Part shown: positions 46,084-57,826 of the stretch, piece by piece
Layout: each line of letters starts with the position of its first letter
Numbering within the stretch: the first letter of the stretch is position 1
Assembly: GCA_950106755.1 (NCBI GenBank)
Contig: OX467082.1
Span: 19,902,001-19,966,000 of the forward strand
Source: Climacium dendroides
Lineage: Eukaryota > Streptophyta > Bryopsida > Hypnales > Climaciaceae
Direction: 5' to 3'
Length of the DNA: 64,000 nt
Position numbers and translations under genes: made by a program
The notes under the pieces: generated by a model
Told to the model about the DNA's origin: nothing
The model's database searches: none
The model's input: only the letters and a program-made list of their open reading frames with translations

Positions 46084-47860
46084 TGTAATTACATTCTACA
46101 AACTAGGGCTCCATGACTCTTTAATTGACAATTTAGGACTTCTGAATTGTTGAAATCTTAAAATGTCCAATTCCTGAAAGCTATGGATGTATATATTGTA
46201 AAAAATTTAACTTATAACTTATAAATCTATGGTCTATTTATCACTAGTTGAATACCATTCATGAGATGGTTTGTATTAAATTGAGAATTGCTTGGAAAGG
46301 AAGGTTGCTATTATTTGAGCCTACTAGGAGTATGAGCACATGAGCCTAAAAGATAATACATATATATTATAGGTGACTATATCTGTGAGTCCTTCCATAT
46401 TTATAGTGTAATTGTGATATAGGTACCTATATTATCGGTGCTCATATTACAAACCCCCTTCAATGGTTGCAATATATCTACTTTTATATAGAGAGAAAGA
46501 AATTCTTTGATTCCATATAAACAAAGGTTAAAAATAAAATTACTTAGGTTTTTTGTATACTTCATTTAATTGCATTTATAAAAGTAATACAAAAGTCATT
46601 GCTAATTTAAGTACATCTTATTCATAAGAAAAATTATTACAATTACACAACCATAATATATAATATTTATCCTATAGTGTGTCAAATTTAATATCCTATT
46701 TTATTAAAATTGGAAACTCATCTAATTTAAAATTCTAACTATTCATTTAGTTCTTAATCATTTGTATAATCCAATTATTTAGACAACAAGGTAGAACTAT
46801 GAATTTTTGCTTCCATTGTTGTGTATGCTAAATGATCCTAGATTTAAGAATGATTTAAGTGATAGTTGGTAAAATATATAAATCAAAATGAGATTAAAAA
46901 ATCAGTGAACATGGAGGCTTATCCAAGTGTAAAAACTCATCATGGTTGGCAACATTGTGAACTACTTAGGTATAGTCAATTATAATGTCATAGATTTTCA
47001 CAATGCTGTTGATTTTTTTCAAATTTTCTTTAAACATTGATGACATAAAATCTACTTTTTGTAATTGTAGTAGTCAATTTGAAGATCAATAAGATTTTAA
47101 GAAAGTTTTAGACATCATTTTATAATTGCAATAATCACTTCAATTTATGTTTTATTTTATTACATATAAGAGTCAAATTTACATAATATGAATTTAATTT
47201 TTAAAATATTATATTATATTATTAAAAATAAAAAATCTCATAATATTTTTATATCTTAACAAGTATTTGGATTGTTTTTTCCAACTTATTTTAAATTTTC
47301 ATTTCAAGTTCATTATTTATATGATTTTAGAAATAATTTCAAATATATAATTTATTTTGAAACCAAGAGTTTATTCCAAGAGTGAACCAAGAACAAACAA
47401 TGGAAAGTTGAAGGCAAAGACATAAAGAGGAGAATAGTAAAGAGAACTAAATTACACAAAGAGACCACAAGCCAATTTTTTTAGGTTCCAAGTGTCAACT
47501 TTATCATTCCTAAAGCCCAAAAATGGAGTTCAGAGCTAGGTGTTATCAAATTCCCTAAAGAACTTGGGGGATTTAGCTGGAAGTCTATTGCACAACATCA
47601 TAGTGCAAAGCCAAAATGTTCTACTATAATCTAGAATGACCTTCCAAATTAGATGTTTAAGCCTTGGTTAGGGCCATTATTCTTAATTAAACACCCAAGC
47701 ATTATGGCTAGCCAATACATCTAAACAACCAATCCTGCAAAATTGACCATATTGTGGCTCTTGAATTGAGTCTCTTGGACAAGGTGGACCCAAGGAGGCA
47801 TTGTTGCCATGTCACATTTGGCCATCAATTGTTGTCTACTAGTATTGCAAGGTATTGAGA
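46084..47860. other. Gene-free AT-rich stretch
   Basis: Nothing recognised between the MITE and the LINE remnant. The last 400 bp may hold the LINE 3' region but no poly(A)/poly(T) end is visible. Confidence 0.35.
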
Positions 47861-47869
47861 GGGTAAAAT

Positions 47870-48786
47870 GCTAGGCCATTTGGTTCAAGGCACATTTGAT
47901 GAATCGATGAAGAATTGTCTCATCCAGTCCTTGCTTATACCATGTGCATGAGACGTCAATCCTAGAAAAGAGTTGTGCATGCCAATTGTTCACAGTCATT
48001 CCTTTGTGTATAATCAACCAAAGATATCCAATTTCTTTTTGCATTCTTGCTTTAAACCAAACATTGCCCTTCTTTGATTTATAGTTAATTGACAAGATTT
48101 CTTTCCATTTCTCTAGGATTGAATTGTAGAGTTGTGATCATAGCTTAATCAATTGTCAACCCTTTTTAGCCATGGAAGCTAGAGAAAGTCTCACTTTAGC
48201 CATTTCCACCACCCTGGGTCAAACTAGAGGTTCTTTAACACCATGGCAAAAGATAGAAGGGTTGTGTGTAAAGGCTTGAGTTTCTAGCTACCATAACTAC
48301 CCTCATCCTTTGCAATAGGCCCTTGTGAACTTCATCAACTAATAGTATCCTCTTGTGTCTAGACCGGATTATCATAGAGGGCTGGCCAACCTCATAGTTG
48401 GGTTGGTCAACCGACAGGTTTAGCTCCTTATGTGGTCTTGATAAATATGGATGAAACTGCTCCATGCATTGGATGATCAGGGTTAGGAATGACTCTTTTT
48501 GTTTTGCAAAATAAGCCTAAGAAGTCACTGGTCTTTGTGGCATATTTTGCCATTGTCAGCATGTTTCTCCCCTTAATTGGAACAATGTTGACAATGTGTT
48601 GGTAGAGGGGGCGCTTGGTTGCAAATCAAATCTATCCCGAACCTCTTTCCAGCTTCAAAAGACTTTTGCTAAACATTCCTAGATGTCACTCATCTATTGT
48701 AAGTCAAGGGTCATTAGTGTTGTAGCTCTCTCTCTTGAAACAAAACAAGTGGGCGATATAATGGGTGGTCCACTAGAGGTTTGTAA
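47870..48786 (-). pseudogene. LINE relic, C-terminal part with zf-RVT domain
   Basis: The frame at 48095-47871 reads 'KGNVWFKARMQKEIGYLWLI', 'IHKGMTVNNWHAQLFSRIDV' and 'SCTWYKQGLDETILHRFIKC'. This matches the zinc-binding reverse-transcriptase domain (zf-RVT) near the C-terminus of plant LINE ORF2: a Trp-rich entry, CxxC position (here SCTWY, second Cys lost), then ET-xHxFxxC. Upstream on the same strand, 48465-48235 is an open piece ('MEQFHPYLSRPHKELNLSVD') without a named domain. The gene is the continuation of the 51620-50444 part, separated by two TTAA elements. Confidence 0.65.
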
Positions 48787-48790
48787 TTAA

Positions 48791-49558
48791 CCCCTAAAGG
48801 TTTGTGACTATGTTTTCACTAAAAAGCTCAAAATTTGTCATTTCTAGTACAAGTACCAAATTTTAGAAAAATAAATAAATTTTATAGTATGCTAGTTTGA
48901 AAAGATACGGTAAAAATTTCAAAATTTTCCACTATGTAGATTGCATGATATCATTTTTTGAAGTGGCAAAAATCTTTTGGGGGGCTGTGAAGAACCGGGC
49001 AGCTCCACTTAACAAGATCACATTTCTATGAAAAAGGTTCTAATTGGTGGTTACTCTTTGGATTCATTTTTCCAAGAAAGTTGGATACATACTTGAAATT
49101 TTTTAGATCATTTGAAATTGTACATTATTCCAAAATATTGAAAATTGAGTTAAATAAAGGACTTCAAAGTTTTTTTTAGAGTAGAAAATCCATAACTATG
49201 AGCAAACTACTCACAAATTAAAACTCTTCATAACTTTTGACTCATTAATCCAAATGGAATGATTCAAAGCTTTGCACGTATACATAAATCTAGAGAATCA
49301 ATTTTAAAAAAAATTTAAAAATGAATTTTAAAGAATTTTTTTGTTGCCCAAGTTGCCGTCACTTCGTTGAAAATTACATATCAAACAATAACTTTTGAAC
49401 CATGAAGTCAAAGGTTATGAAAATTGTTGAATTTGAAAGATATTCCTTGGTCACATGTTGTGTGAAAATTTCAAATTCAAAAAAATAAAAACTCTATTTG
49501 TAGTGAGTTGCCCAAAACTGCTATGTTGTCAAAAAAACACAATTTAAGGCTTTAGAGA
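48791..49558. mobile_element. TTAA-flanked element, family E, copy 3 (768 bp), in the LINE
   Basis: TTAA (48787-48790) then CCCCTAAAGG; the far end reads CTTTAGAGA then TTAA (49559-49562). Colinear with 11994-12923. It splits the LINE relic. Confidence 0.8.
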
Positions 49559-49562
49559 TTAA

Positions 49563-49798
49563 TACCTTGTCGCCATCATAGGGTTGGAGGCATGTAATGT
49601 TGGGATTCCCTTGGTGCTATGCTGCAATGGTCTGATTCCATGCTCTAGTCCCTCTATGTACTCGAAATTTATGAGCAAGGAACCAGCTATTCTTCACTAG
49701 CCATGCCTACTAGCTGAAGTTGCATTAGACTGAACCTCAACAAGATGTACAAATTAGAGCTATCTATAGCTTTAACAATCCAATTTGGCGAAAGTGCA
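49563..49798 (-). pseudogene. LINE relic, middle segment
   Basis: The 236 bp between the two TTAA elements are of the GC and style of the LINE parts. A broken frame ('ACLVKNSWFLAHKFRVHRGT', 'RAWNQTIAA') recalls the segment between the RT and zf-RVT domains. No motif alone proves it; position and strand make it likely. Confidence 0.45.
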
Positions 49799-49802
49799 TT
49801 AA

Positions 49803-50439
49803 CCCCTAAATGACCTTAGAATTTCTTGAGCTTCTAGGAATTTGCTCTAAATTAAACTAAAAGCCAACATTTTAATAAGTTGTATCATTATTTTTTAATT
49901 GTAACCGTACAGAATCAATCTAGACATGTTAAAGATCACATTAAAAAAGAAAACACAACAATATCTCTTATGGATTGAAAGATTATAGTGTTTGATCATG
50001 AGGGTGTTAAAACTGTGAAAGTGATTTGAAGTCTTTCAATCCTCTGTCAAATCTAAAAAGTTGGGCACCAAATAAATATGAGTTTAAAGGGCCTAACGTG
50101 CATAATCCCAATCAATTTATGACTTCTCAAAATATACTTTACAATTTTTTTAAATGAATTTCTAATGTGATTTTTTCTTAAAAATCTAGTGTATTTGAGG
50201 CTCATTCCCAAGAGCCCTCAGCACTACAAAAGTCAAGATTGCAATGGACACCCGTGCACAAAATCTTGAATAAAAAAATCATAATCAATCATTTTCAAAA
50301 TCGGATTTTTGAAGCTAAAACTAGACTTCAAAAAGTTTTTTTCAAAAATATAATCTACTAAAAAAAGTAATTTCATAAGGTTTTATTTAACTCCAAAAAT
50401 TGGTCAAGGACACATTCTGTCCTTGAGGTCATTTGGGGG
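49803..50439. mobile_element. TTAA-flanked element, family K (637 bp), in the LINE
   Basis: TTAA (49799-49802) then CCCCTAAATGACCT; the far end reads GAGGTCATTTGGGGG then TTAA (50440-50443). The interior matches 30805-31300 and, inverted, 1230-1337. Confidence 0.82.
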
Positions 50440-50733
50440 TTAAGTGAGTCCTCTGGATTGATGAGATCCAAACCACCATTCTTCCTACTTATGTAACAAT
50501 CCTCCTACACAATCCAAGCACAACAATTATGGTCAACCAATGACCACTAAAATTTTATAGACCTCCTTATCTTGCGAATTATTTGTAGCAAGCCTCTCCA
50601 TATATAAATAAAGAACAAAAGGGTGGAGAGCAAAACCAATTTATGATCATGACCAACTAGTGAGAGATGACCTTGCCAACCAATGAGAGACGAACTTGCT
50701 AGCTAGTGAGATGCAAGCCGTGACCCGTCAAAC

Positions 50734-50958
50734 ATGAAGGTATTACCATCATCCATGTCCATGTCCAATCCAAAGGGAGTCCCTACTACATGCTATGATC
50801 CATCAAGCATGAAAGCATCACCATCATCTATGTCCAAGTCCAATCTGGAGGAAGTCCCTAATATAAGTCATAACCCATTAAACATGAAGGCATCAACATC
50901 ATCCGTGTCCAAGTCCAATCCGAAGGGAGTTCCTAATAATTTTGAAAGCCCTTGTAAA
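50734..50958. repeat. 75-bp tandem repeat, three copies
   Basis: Units start at 50734, 50809 and 50884 and stay open on + as a 25-residue repeat (MKASPSSMSKSNPKGVPN type). Shorter 'accaactagtgagagatga' repeats precede it at 50658-50710. It lies within the LINE span and is not LINE-like, so it may be a further insertion. No family is recognised for the repeat protein. Confidence 0.7.
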
Positions 50959-50999
50959 CCTACCCATTAGCAATCAAAATTTTGCACCCAAAATGGCAT

Positions 51000-51620
51000 G
51001 GAACTATCTAAAAACTAGTATGCTATGCTCTTGGTCCATTTGATTCTAAGACCTCTTGCTAGGTAGATATTTCTAACATTTTAATAAGGCATTTCATATT
51101 TGCTTATATACCTTTAATGGTGTAGTTTTTGTCATCTACATATTGGATAATCAATTGATGTCTAATATCAAAGGGGACTAAAATGCCTCAATGCTCCCAT
51201 GGCTCTCTGCTCTTTTTGTGGCTAGACTCAATGCCTCTCCTATAAAGAGGAACAAGTATGGTGCTGATAGACACCCGTGTCTAACTCCCCTTGAGACTTT
51301 GAAGCGATCTGTCTCACTCCCATTGATGCTTAAAGCCACTTTAACTCCAAGGTAGAATCATTGATATAAGTGAATGAAGCTTGGAGGGACACCCAATGCT
51401 ACCATCACTTCCTACAAAAATGGGAAGTGCACACTATCATAGGCTTTCATAAAATCAAGTTTGAATAGAACCATATCCTGTTTTGACTCTTTTGCCTAGG
51501 TAATGGTTTCGTAACCAACACATTATCCAAAATATAGTGCATTGGAAGAAAGGTGGTTTGATCTTCATTGATCACGTTGGTTAGAGTTTCTTCTATAAAG
51601 CCTTCGCTATTATTTTAAAT
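51000..51620 (-). pseudogene. LINE relic, reverse transcriptase core
   Basis: In order on the minus strand: 'QTTFLPMHYILDNVLV' (RT-2 region, about 51575), 'FKLDFMKAYDSVHFPFL' with the first catalytic Asp (about 51432-51466), 'ALGVPPSFIHLYQ', 'RFKVSRGVRHGCLSAPYLFL' (51260-51310, family RQGCPLSPYLF), and 'IQYVDD' with the catalytic pair at 51131-51136. This is the ORF2 reverse transcriptase of a plant non-LTR retrotransposon, which copies its RNA at a nicked chromosomal target. The endonuclease domain upstream is missing. Several stops and shifts make it dead. Confidence 0.8.
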
Positions 51621-53311
51621 ACAACATACTTTCAAAATTTTCAAATCACTATTATATTGCAATTGCATAAAACAATACAATCTAGTTTTCACGATTCATA
51701 AGTAAAATTAATATCATAATTTAGTGATCAAAACACAAAATAAATAAATAAAATTTAATACTTTGTTTTTTAATTATTTTTTCCAATGGTCAAACTTTGA
51801 AGACTTTTAATATACACGTAATGTTATATTTTGAAATATCTGAAAATTCAATATAAGTGGTACTAGTTTTGAGGAATTAGGATGTTTTAATCATATAATA
51901 GTAACATCATATAAACCTGAAATTTTGTATTAAATTTTAATAGAATAAATTTTATTTAGATTAATTAAGTATGACCCATTTAAATTCAAGGTTTCAATCA
52001 TATTGTTTCATTTGCATAACCAAAAAAATTGGTTCATTTTTTTCTTTTATTCTTTTTTTCCATTTCTTTAAGTCTTTCATCTCTATATATACTCTCCATC
52101 TCAACTTTACATGTGGCACAAAATGGTTGTAAAATAATAAAGCCTATAATTCATGATGAAGTCTTTCTAACGGCAATCTAAGGATACACCCATTAGACGT
52201 TTTTTGGGGCCTCTAAGAGATTGTTTTGGGATTTTTTCCTTATTGTGCATATGACAACACAGTCAAAATATTAAATAATAAAAAATTAATAATTTTTTTA
52301 ATATTAGATATTTTATTTTATATATTAAAATTTTAATTAAATATTATTTTTTGACATGATAGTCTTCTAACCACATAAAATTGATGATGTGATAATGTGG
52401 CTATGTTCTTATGTCCCCTACAGTCTTGGAGCTGTCTAAGAACTCATGGTCTTCTAGAGGCCTGAAAAAACATCTAGTATATATGACACTCCTAAAGAAT
52501 CTTCCAATACTAGATTTATAAAATATCTCCATAGATGCATAAAAAACAAAAATATTTATTTATTTAATTTTGTACAAAAGAAATATTTGCTTCAATTACA
52601 ATTGGATAGTATAAGAGCATCACCATTCCAACACTCTATATAGGTTTGTCACAACCTATGCTTGGATCATGCTTAAAACATTCTCCACCCTAGTCTTGCT
52701 AATGGGATATACTTAGATATGTTCCTCAACTTATGGAAATGTGGCACCATCTTTCGAAGCCCCATGGATTCTTCAACGCACTTGTTTCATAAAGATTTTC
52801 TTGGAGCCTCCTTCTTGTGTAATTTTAGGTTGTAAGAGGTAATTACAATGGAGGTACTTTTAACCCCTTAAACTTAAAAAAAATTCATGATTTTTGAGGC
52901 ATGAATATAGTTGCTTACTAGCCTTTGTAATCCCTCTTTGGGTCCTAGGAAAATTAGGGTAATCCTTCTTAGAATCTCTAGGGATGGATTCAATTTAATT
53001 TGCTTAGTGTCATTGGTTGGTTGACTAGTTGCCGGGTTTGTCAATATAATAGTCGAGCTTCCACACACAAGGTCAACAATACAAATAATGGTCAACAAGG
53101 CATCGCTAATGTAATTTCTCAATGGACTAGAAAGTTACAACACTAGAGGCTCCTACTTTCAGCAAAAGCAAAAAGACCCCCTTTCCAACATTGGTCTTTA
53201 ATGTTATGTGAGGAGCCACTTAGGAAGATCACGATGGAGGCCTATCTACCTAGATCAAAGTATTCATGGTGAATTTGCTACAACTAGGATGGGGTGCCAT
53301 TCAAACTAATG
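51621..53311. other. Gene-free AT-rich stretch
   Basis: Nothing recognised. A TTAA-CCCC motif at 52860-52867 looks like a lone TTAA-type end without a partner. The antisense frame 52874-53122 has no assigned domain. Confidence 0.35.
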
Positions 53312-54255
53312 TAAAGTGGAGATGCTCTAAAAATACATACTCATTCAATATTGGTTTTTTCCTAATAGTTGTGTCCCTTCTTTACATAAGTCCATGATTT
53401 TAGCATTTCAACCTACAAATCTTTGACAAACTTAAATAATGTATTAGGAAATAGGTTATAAGCTACAAATTTTATAATAGCAAATGACTCCTTGACAAAC
53501 CCAAAAAGTGAGACCTATTGCCATACATTGCTACAAAATCCGTAGTATATAGGCCCATTTTCTATGGTATGTAGAACCAATGATAGTTGACTACTTGAGT
53601 GATTCCTTGCATGTTGTAGAGTAGTAGAAGGCAATGTAAATTTCTTACCATATTAAAAGATAGAAATCATGGGGATTGTAAATTTTTTGGTAATAATATG
53701 CCTTGAATTGAAATTACTACAAAATTTTGGAAGCCTTGAATTGGTTTCAACCCATAAACAATGTATATTAGGACATGTGTCATGACTTTATCAGTCCCAA
53801 CCTTAAAAAGGAGAAAAAATCACATTCCAAGCTTTTATTAGAAATTTGTTCCAACCTTGGTTGGAAATTGTTGCACCCTATGGGTTGAATATGGATCCCT
53901 AGTTGGGAATGGGTGGTTCTATTGTAGTATTAAGAGTTGGACATTCCCTTAGAGAGATGTAGAATCGGCCACGGAGATGGATTCAATTACAAAATCAACA
54001 ACGCATTAACTCTTATTGATTTAGCCTTATAATTTAGCTAGCAAACCTCTTGAATCGGCCAGCCCCTCTCTAAACCCTTAAGGTCGGACTAGTACCCTCA
54101 AAAATCATCCCTTGGATTACTATGGAAATCATTTGCTTACAAATTTACAAAAGCACTCATTGAAAGTCAAACTACTATAGAAGACCTCTCCTTTTCACAA
54201 TTAAATTTTGAGGATGAATAGTTGCACTAGTGTCCTATTAGAAGGATTCTCTCTC
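53312..54255. repeat. 1.6-kb repeat unit, body A1
   Basis: Matches 54923-55936 with an offset of about 1611 bp. Blocks include 'gctctaaaaatacatact', 'atgtattaggaaatagg', 'aatcggccagcccctctc' and 'agaaggattctctctc'. A1 lacks about 65 bp present in A2 near 55385-55450. No coding domain is readable on either strand. Confidence 0.85.
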
Positions 54256-54922
54256 ATCTATGGGATGTGAAACATCCTCGTCAACATTTAAGGGTTGATA
54301 GAAGCAATTGTGATCAAAATGGTTAGTGACGTCATCCATGGAATGCTATAATGCTATATGTCCTTGTCAACATTTAAGGATTAATGGAAGCAATTGCAAT
54401 CAAAATGGTTAGTGAAGTCATCCATAGATGCGAAATGCCCTAGTCAACATTTAAGGGTTAATCAAAGTAATTGCCATCGAAATGGTTGGTGACATCATCC
54501 ATGGGACACGAAACATCCTTGTCAACATTTAAAGGTTATTGGATGTAATTGTGATCAAAATGGTCGGTGATGTCATCCATAGGATGCGAAATGTCTTCAT
54601 CAACATTTAAAGGTTGATAGAAGCAATTGCCATCAAAATGGTCAGTGACATCATTTATGAAACGCTAAACGTCCTCATCAACATTTAAAAGGAAGTAATT
54701 GCCATCAAAACGGTTGGTGACGTCATCTATAAGACGCTAAACATCCTCGTCAATATTTAAAGGTTAAGGGAATTAATTGTGATTGAAACAATAGGTGACG
54801 TCATTTATGGGACGCTAAACACCCTCATCAACATTTAAAGGTTAAGGGAAGTGATTGTGATTGAAACGGTAGGTGACGTCATCTATGGGACGCTAAACGT
54901 CCTCATCAACATTTAAAAGTTG
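54256..54922. repeat. 77-78-bp minisatellite, array 1 (about 9 units)
   Basis: Units share 'gtcaacatttaaaggttaa', 'gaagtaattgc', 'atcaaaatgg' and 'ggtgacgtcatc'. Nine units are counted by the 'caacattta' core. Exact TGACGTCA occurs at 54327, 54718, 54796 and 54874; other units have TG or CA at the CpG. The array ends directly at body A2. Confidence 0.9.
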
Positions 54923-55936
54923 CAAAGTGGAGAAGCTCTAAAAATACATACTTATTCATTATTGATTATTTTCCTAGTAGTTGCATCCCTTCTTTACACA
55001 TGTCCATGATTTTAACATTTCAACCCACAAATCTTTGACAGGCTTAGGTAATGTATTAGGAAATAGGTTGTAAGCTTTGAATTCTATAATAGCAAATGGC
55101 TCCTTGACAAATCCAAAAAATAAGACCTATTGCCCTGCATTGCTACAAAATCCATAGTATATAGGCCCATTTTCTATGGTATGTAGAACCACCAATAGTT
55201 GACCACTTGAGTGATTCCTTGCATGTTGTAGAGTAGTAGAAGGCAATGTAAATTTTCTATCATGTAAGAAGATAGAAATCACGGGGATTGCAAATTTTTT
55301 GGTAATAATATGCCTTGAATTGAAATTACTACAAAATTTTGGAAGCTTTGAGTTCGTTTGAACCCATACGCAATGTATATAGTCTACTCATTCCAATCAT
55401 TCAAGAATTGCTTTTCCACTCACTACTTCATACTTTCTTGCTCACTACATTGGGACATGTGTCATGACCTTATGAGTCCCAATCTTGAAAAGAAGAAAAA
55501 ATCACATTCTAAACTTTTGTTAGAAATTTGTTCCAACCTTGATTGGAAATTGTTGCACCCTATGGGTTGAATATGGATCCCTAGTTGGGAATGGGTGGTT
55601 CTATCGTAGTATTAAGAGTTGGACATTTCCTTGGAGAGATGTAGAATTGGCCGAGGAGATGGATTCAATTACAAAATCAACAACGACCTCTTGTTGATTT
55701 AGCCTTACAATTTAGCTAGCAAACCTCATGAATCGGCCAGCCCCTCTCTAAACCCTTAAGGTTGGACTAGTACCCTCAGAAATCATCCCTTGGATTACTA
55801 TAGAAATCATTTGCTTACAAAATTGCAAAAGCACTCATTGGAAGTCAAACTACTATAAAAGACCTTTCCTTTTCACAATTAAATTTTGAGGATGAATAGT
55901 TGCACTAGTGTTCTATTAGAAGGATTCTCTCTCATT
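54923..55936. repeat. 1.6-kb repeat unit, body A2
   Basis: Second copy of 53312-54255, slightly longer because of an indel near 55385-55450. The tail also exists alone at 26275-26450. Confidence 0.85.
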
Positions 55937-56835
55937 CATGGGACACGAAATGCCCTTGTCAACATTTAAGGATTAATGAAAGTAATTGCAATCAAAATGG
56001 TTAGTGAAGTCATCCATGAGACGCGAAATGCCCTTGTCAACATTTAAGGATTAATGGAAGTAATTGCCATCTAAATGGTTGGTGACGTCATCCATGGGAC
56101 ATGAAACATCCTTGCAACATTTAAAGGTTAATGGAAGTAATTGCAATTGAAATGGTTGGTGACATCATCCATGGGACACGAAACATCCTTCAACATTTAA
56201 AGGTTATTGGAAGTAATTGTGATCAAAATGGTCAGTGATGTCATCCATAGGACACGAAATGTCTTCATCAACATTTAAAGGTTGATAGAAGCAATTGCCA
56301 TCAAAATGGTCGGTGACGTCATCTATGAAATGCTAAACGCCCTCATCAACATTTAAAAGTTAATGGAAGTAATTGCAATTGAAATCATTGGTGGCATCAT
56401 CTATGGGACGCTAAACGTCCTCATCAACATTTAAAAGTTAAAGGAAGTAATTATGATGGAAACATTTGGTGACGTATCTATGGGACGTTAAACGTCCTCA
56501 TCAACATTTAAAGGTTAAAGGAAGCAATTGCTATTAAAACTGTTGGTGACGTATCTATGGGATGCTAAACGTCTTCATCAACATTTAAAGGTTAAAGGAA
56601 GCAATTGCCATTAAAACGGTTGGTGACGTATCTATGGGACGCTAAACGTCCTCATTAACATTTAAAGGATAAGGGAAGCCATTGCCATCAAAATGGCCGG
56701 TGATGTCATCCATGGGACGCTAAACGTCTTCATCAATATTGAAAAGGTTAAATGAAGTAAGTGCGACCGAAACGTACAGTGATGTCATCCACGGGACGCG
56801 AAATGACCTTGTCCTCGCCTACGTTTAAGACTTAG
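55937..56835. repeat. 77-78-bp minisatellite, array 2 (about 11-12 units)
   Basis: Same unit as array 1, with more uniform units at 56400-56700 ('gggacgctaaacgtcctcat'), suggesting recent local homogenisation. TGACGTCA is exact at 56083 and 56314; several units have a one-base deletion (GACGTATC). The last unit is degenerate and runs into the GC-rich patch. Confidence 0.9.
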
Positions 56836-57515
56836 TGGAAGCCGTTGTGATGAACAATGGTCGGTGACAACGATCGGCGTGCACCCGTTTAATGGGTATG
56901 CACCCGTATAGTGTATGCACCCAATGACCGGGTGTCCGTAGCCGCTCGCGTCCGTGCTCTTGTGCGTCCGTGCTCTCGTCCGTCGTCCGTCCACCTCCTG
57001 GCTGCTGTACTCTCCCACCGTGAAATAACTGCGAGTCCTGGCAGCCTAATAATTGGCAAAACTGAACCTTGACCCCGCCCCTTGGACAGGAAACCCAAGC
57101 TCATGATAATAAAAGGGCATTTGCAATTAAGAAGATACAGCAAGGGCTGGGCTGGGCTGGGCTGGGCTGTCTGGCTGGGCAGCAGTGGACCTTACCTTGC
57201 TCACGGAACAGGAAACTCCCCTCCGCGGCTCCGCCAGTTCAGTCCGCCCCTGATGGTGTTTTTTTTTCCCGTGGCTGGTGTGTGTCTGCCAAAGAGACAC
57301 CGGCCTCATGATTCACAACACTACATGCAACTGAGAATGTTCCGTCCAGGCCTGCATCCCCTTCCCATTATTCCCATCCTCGCATGCTCCACTTCAAGGT
57401 CAATTGGTCACCCCAGGGGCAACACACCTACACCATGGCCAAGGCTGTCTGCCCTGCTCTGCTCTAAAAGGACCCTGTGCCCTAAAAGCGAACCTCTGCT
57501 CTAAAAGTGACCACT
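56836..57515. other. GC-rich patch with simple repeats
   Basis: Contains 'gtatgcacccgt' repeats, 'cgtccgt' repeats (56950-56995) and four GGGCT units (57147-57167). Long overlapping open frames on both strands (for example 57082-57504) follow from high GC and low complexity. No domain is recognised. Confidence 0.4.
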
Positions 57516-57516
57516 A
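57462..57516. repeat. Three tandem copies of the family B end motif
   Basis: GCTCTAAAAGGACC, CCTAAAAGCGAAC and GCTCTAAAAGTGACC follow one another at about 20-bp spacing. The third matches the terminal motif of the 410-bp MITEs at one change. Confidence 0.6.
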
Positions 57517-57555
57517 ACCACTAAAGAGCATCCCCACAGTTGGCATGTGAGAGAC

Positions 57556-57826
57556 GCAGGACGTTAAATGGTGCCATCGAAGGTGGACCAAGCGGGGTAA
57601 AATTTGTGTTGTAGGGATAAAAAAAAATAAAAAGCCCCCTATTTTGAGCCATGTCTAGAGTGCGTTATACACTTCACCTAGCTAATTTGGGGTCTCTGAT
57701 TGCAAATATGAATTCAGAATTTGCAAATAAAAAAATCATATGTGGCAAATAAAAAATTCCTGCATTTTCCCCGCGTTAAATCCACCTCACCAGGCCCACC
57801 TTCGATGGCATGATTTAATGTCCTGC
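57556..57826. mobile_element. Mutator-like MITE, 271 bp
   Basis: The ends are GCAGGACGTTAAATGGTG and the complement of GCAGGACATTAAATCATG; the arms match on through 'CCATCGAAGGTGG'. Flanking 9-mers are GTGAGAGAC (57547-57555) and ATGAGAGAC (57827-57835), a 9-bp duplication with one change, as in Mutator-type elements. A relative is at 18993-19247. Confidence 0.75.

Noticed and set aside
50734..50970. Serine/methionine-rich repeat protein gene
   Set aside because: Three 75-bp tandem units with no upstream gene signals, located within a dead LINE span.
53312..55936. Bodies A1 and A2 as the two LTRs of a retrotransposon
   Set aside because: Each is followed by the same minisatellite, there is no coding region or primer-binding site between them, and no TG...CA ends with a target duplication. 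A tandem duplication explains it better.
54256..56835. Minisatellite arrays as CRISPR
   Set aside because: Units are 77-78 bp and repeat along their full length with no unique spacers, in a plant context.
57082..57504. 140-residue open frame on +
   Set aside because: Lies in a GC-rich simple-repeat patch with equally long frames on other strands; no domain or start context.
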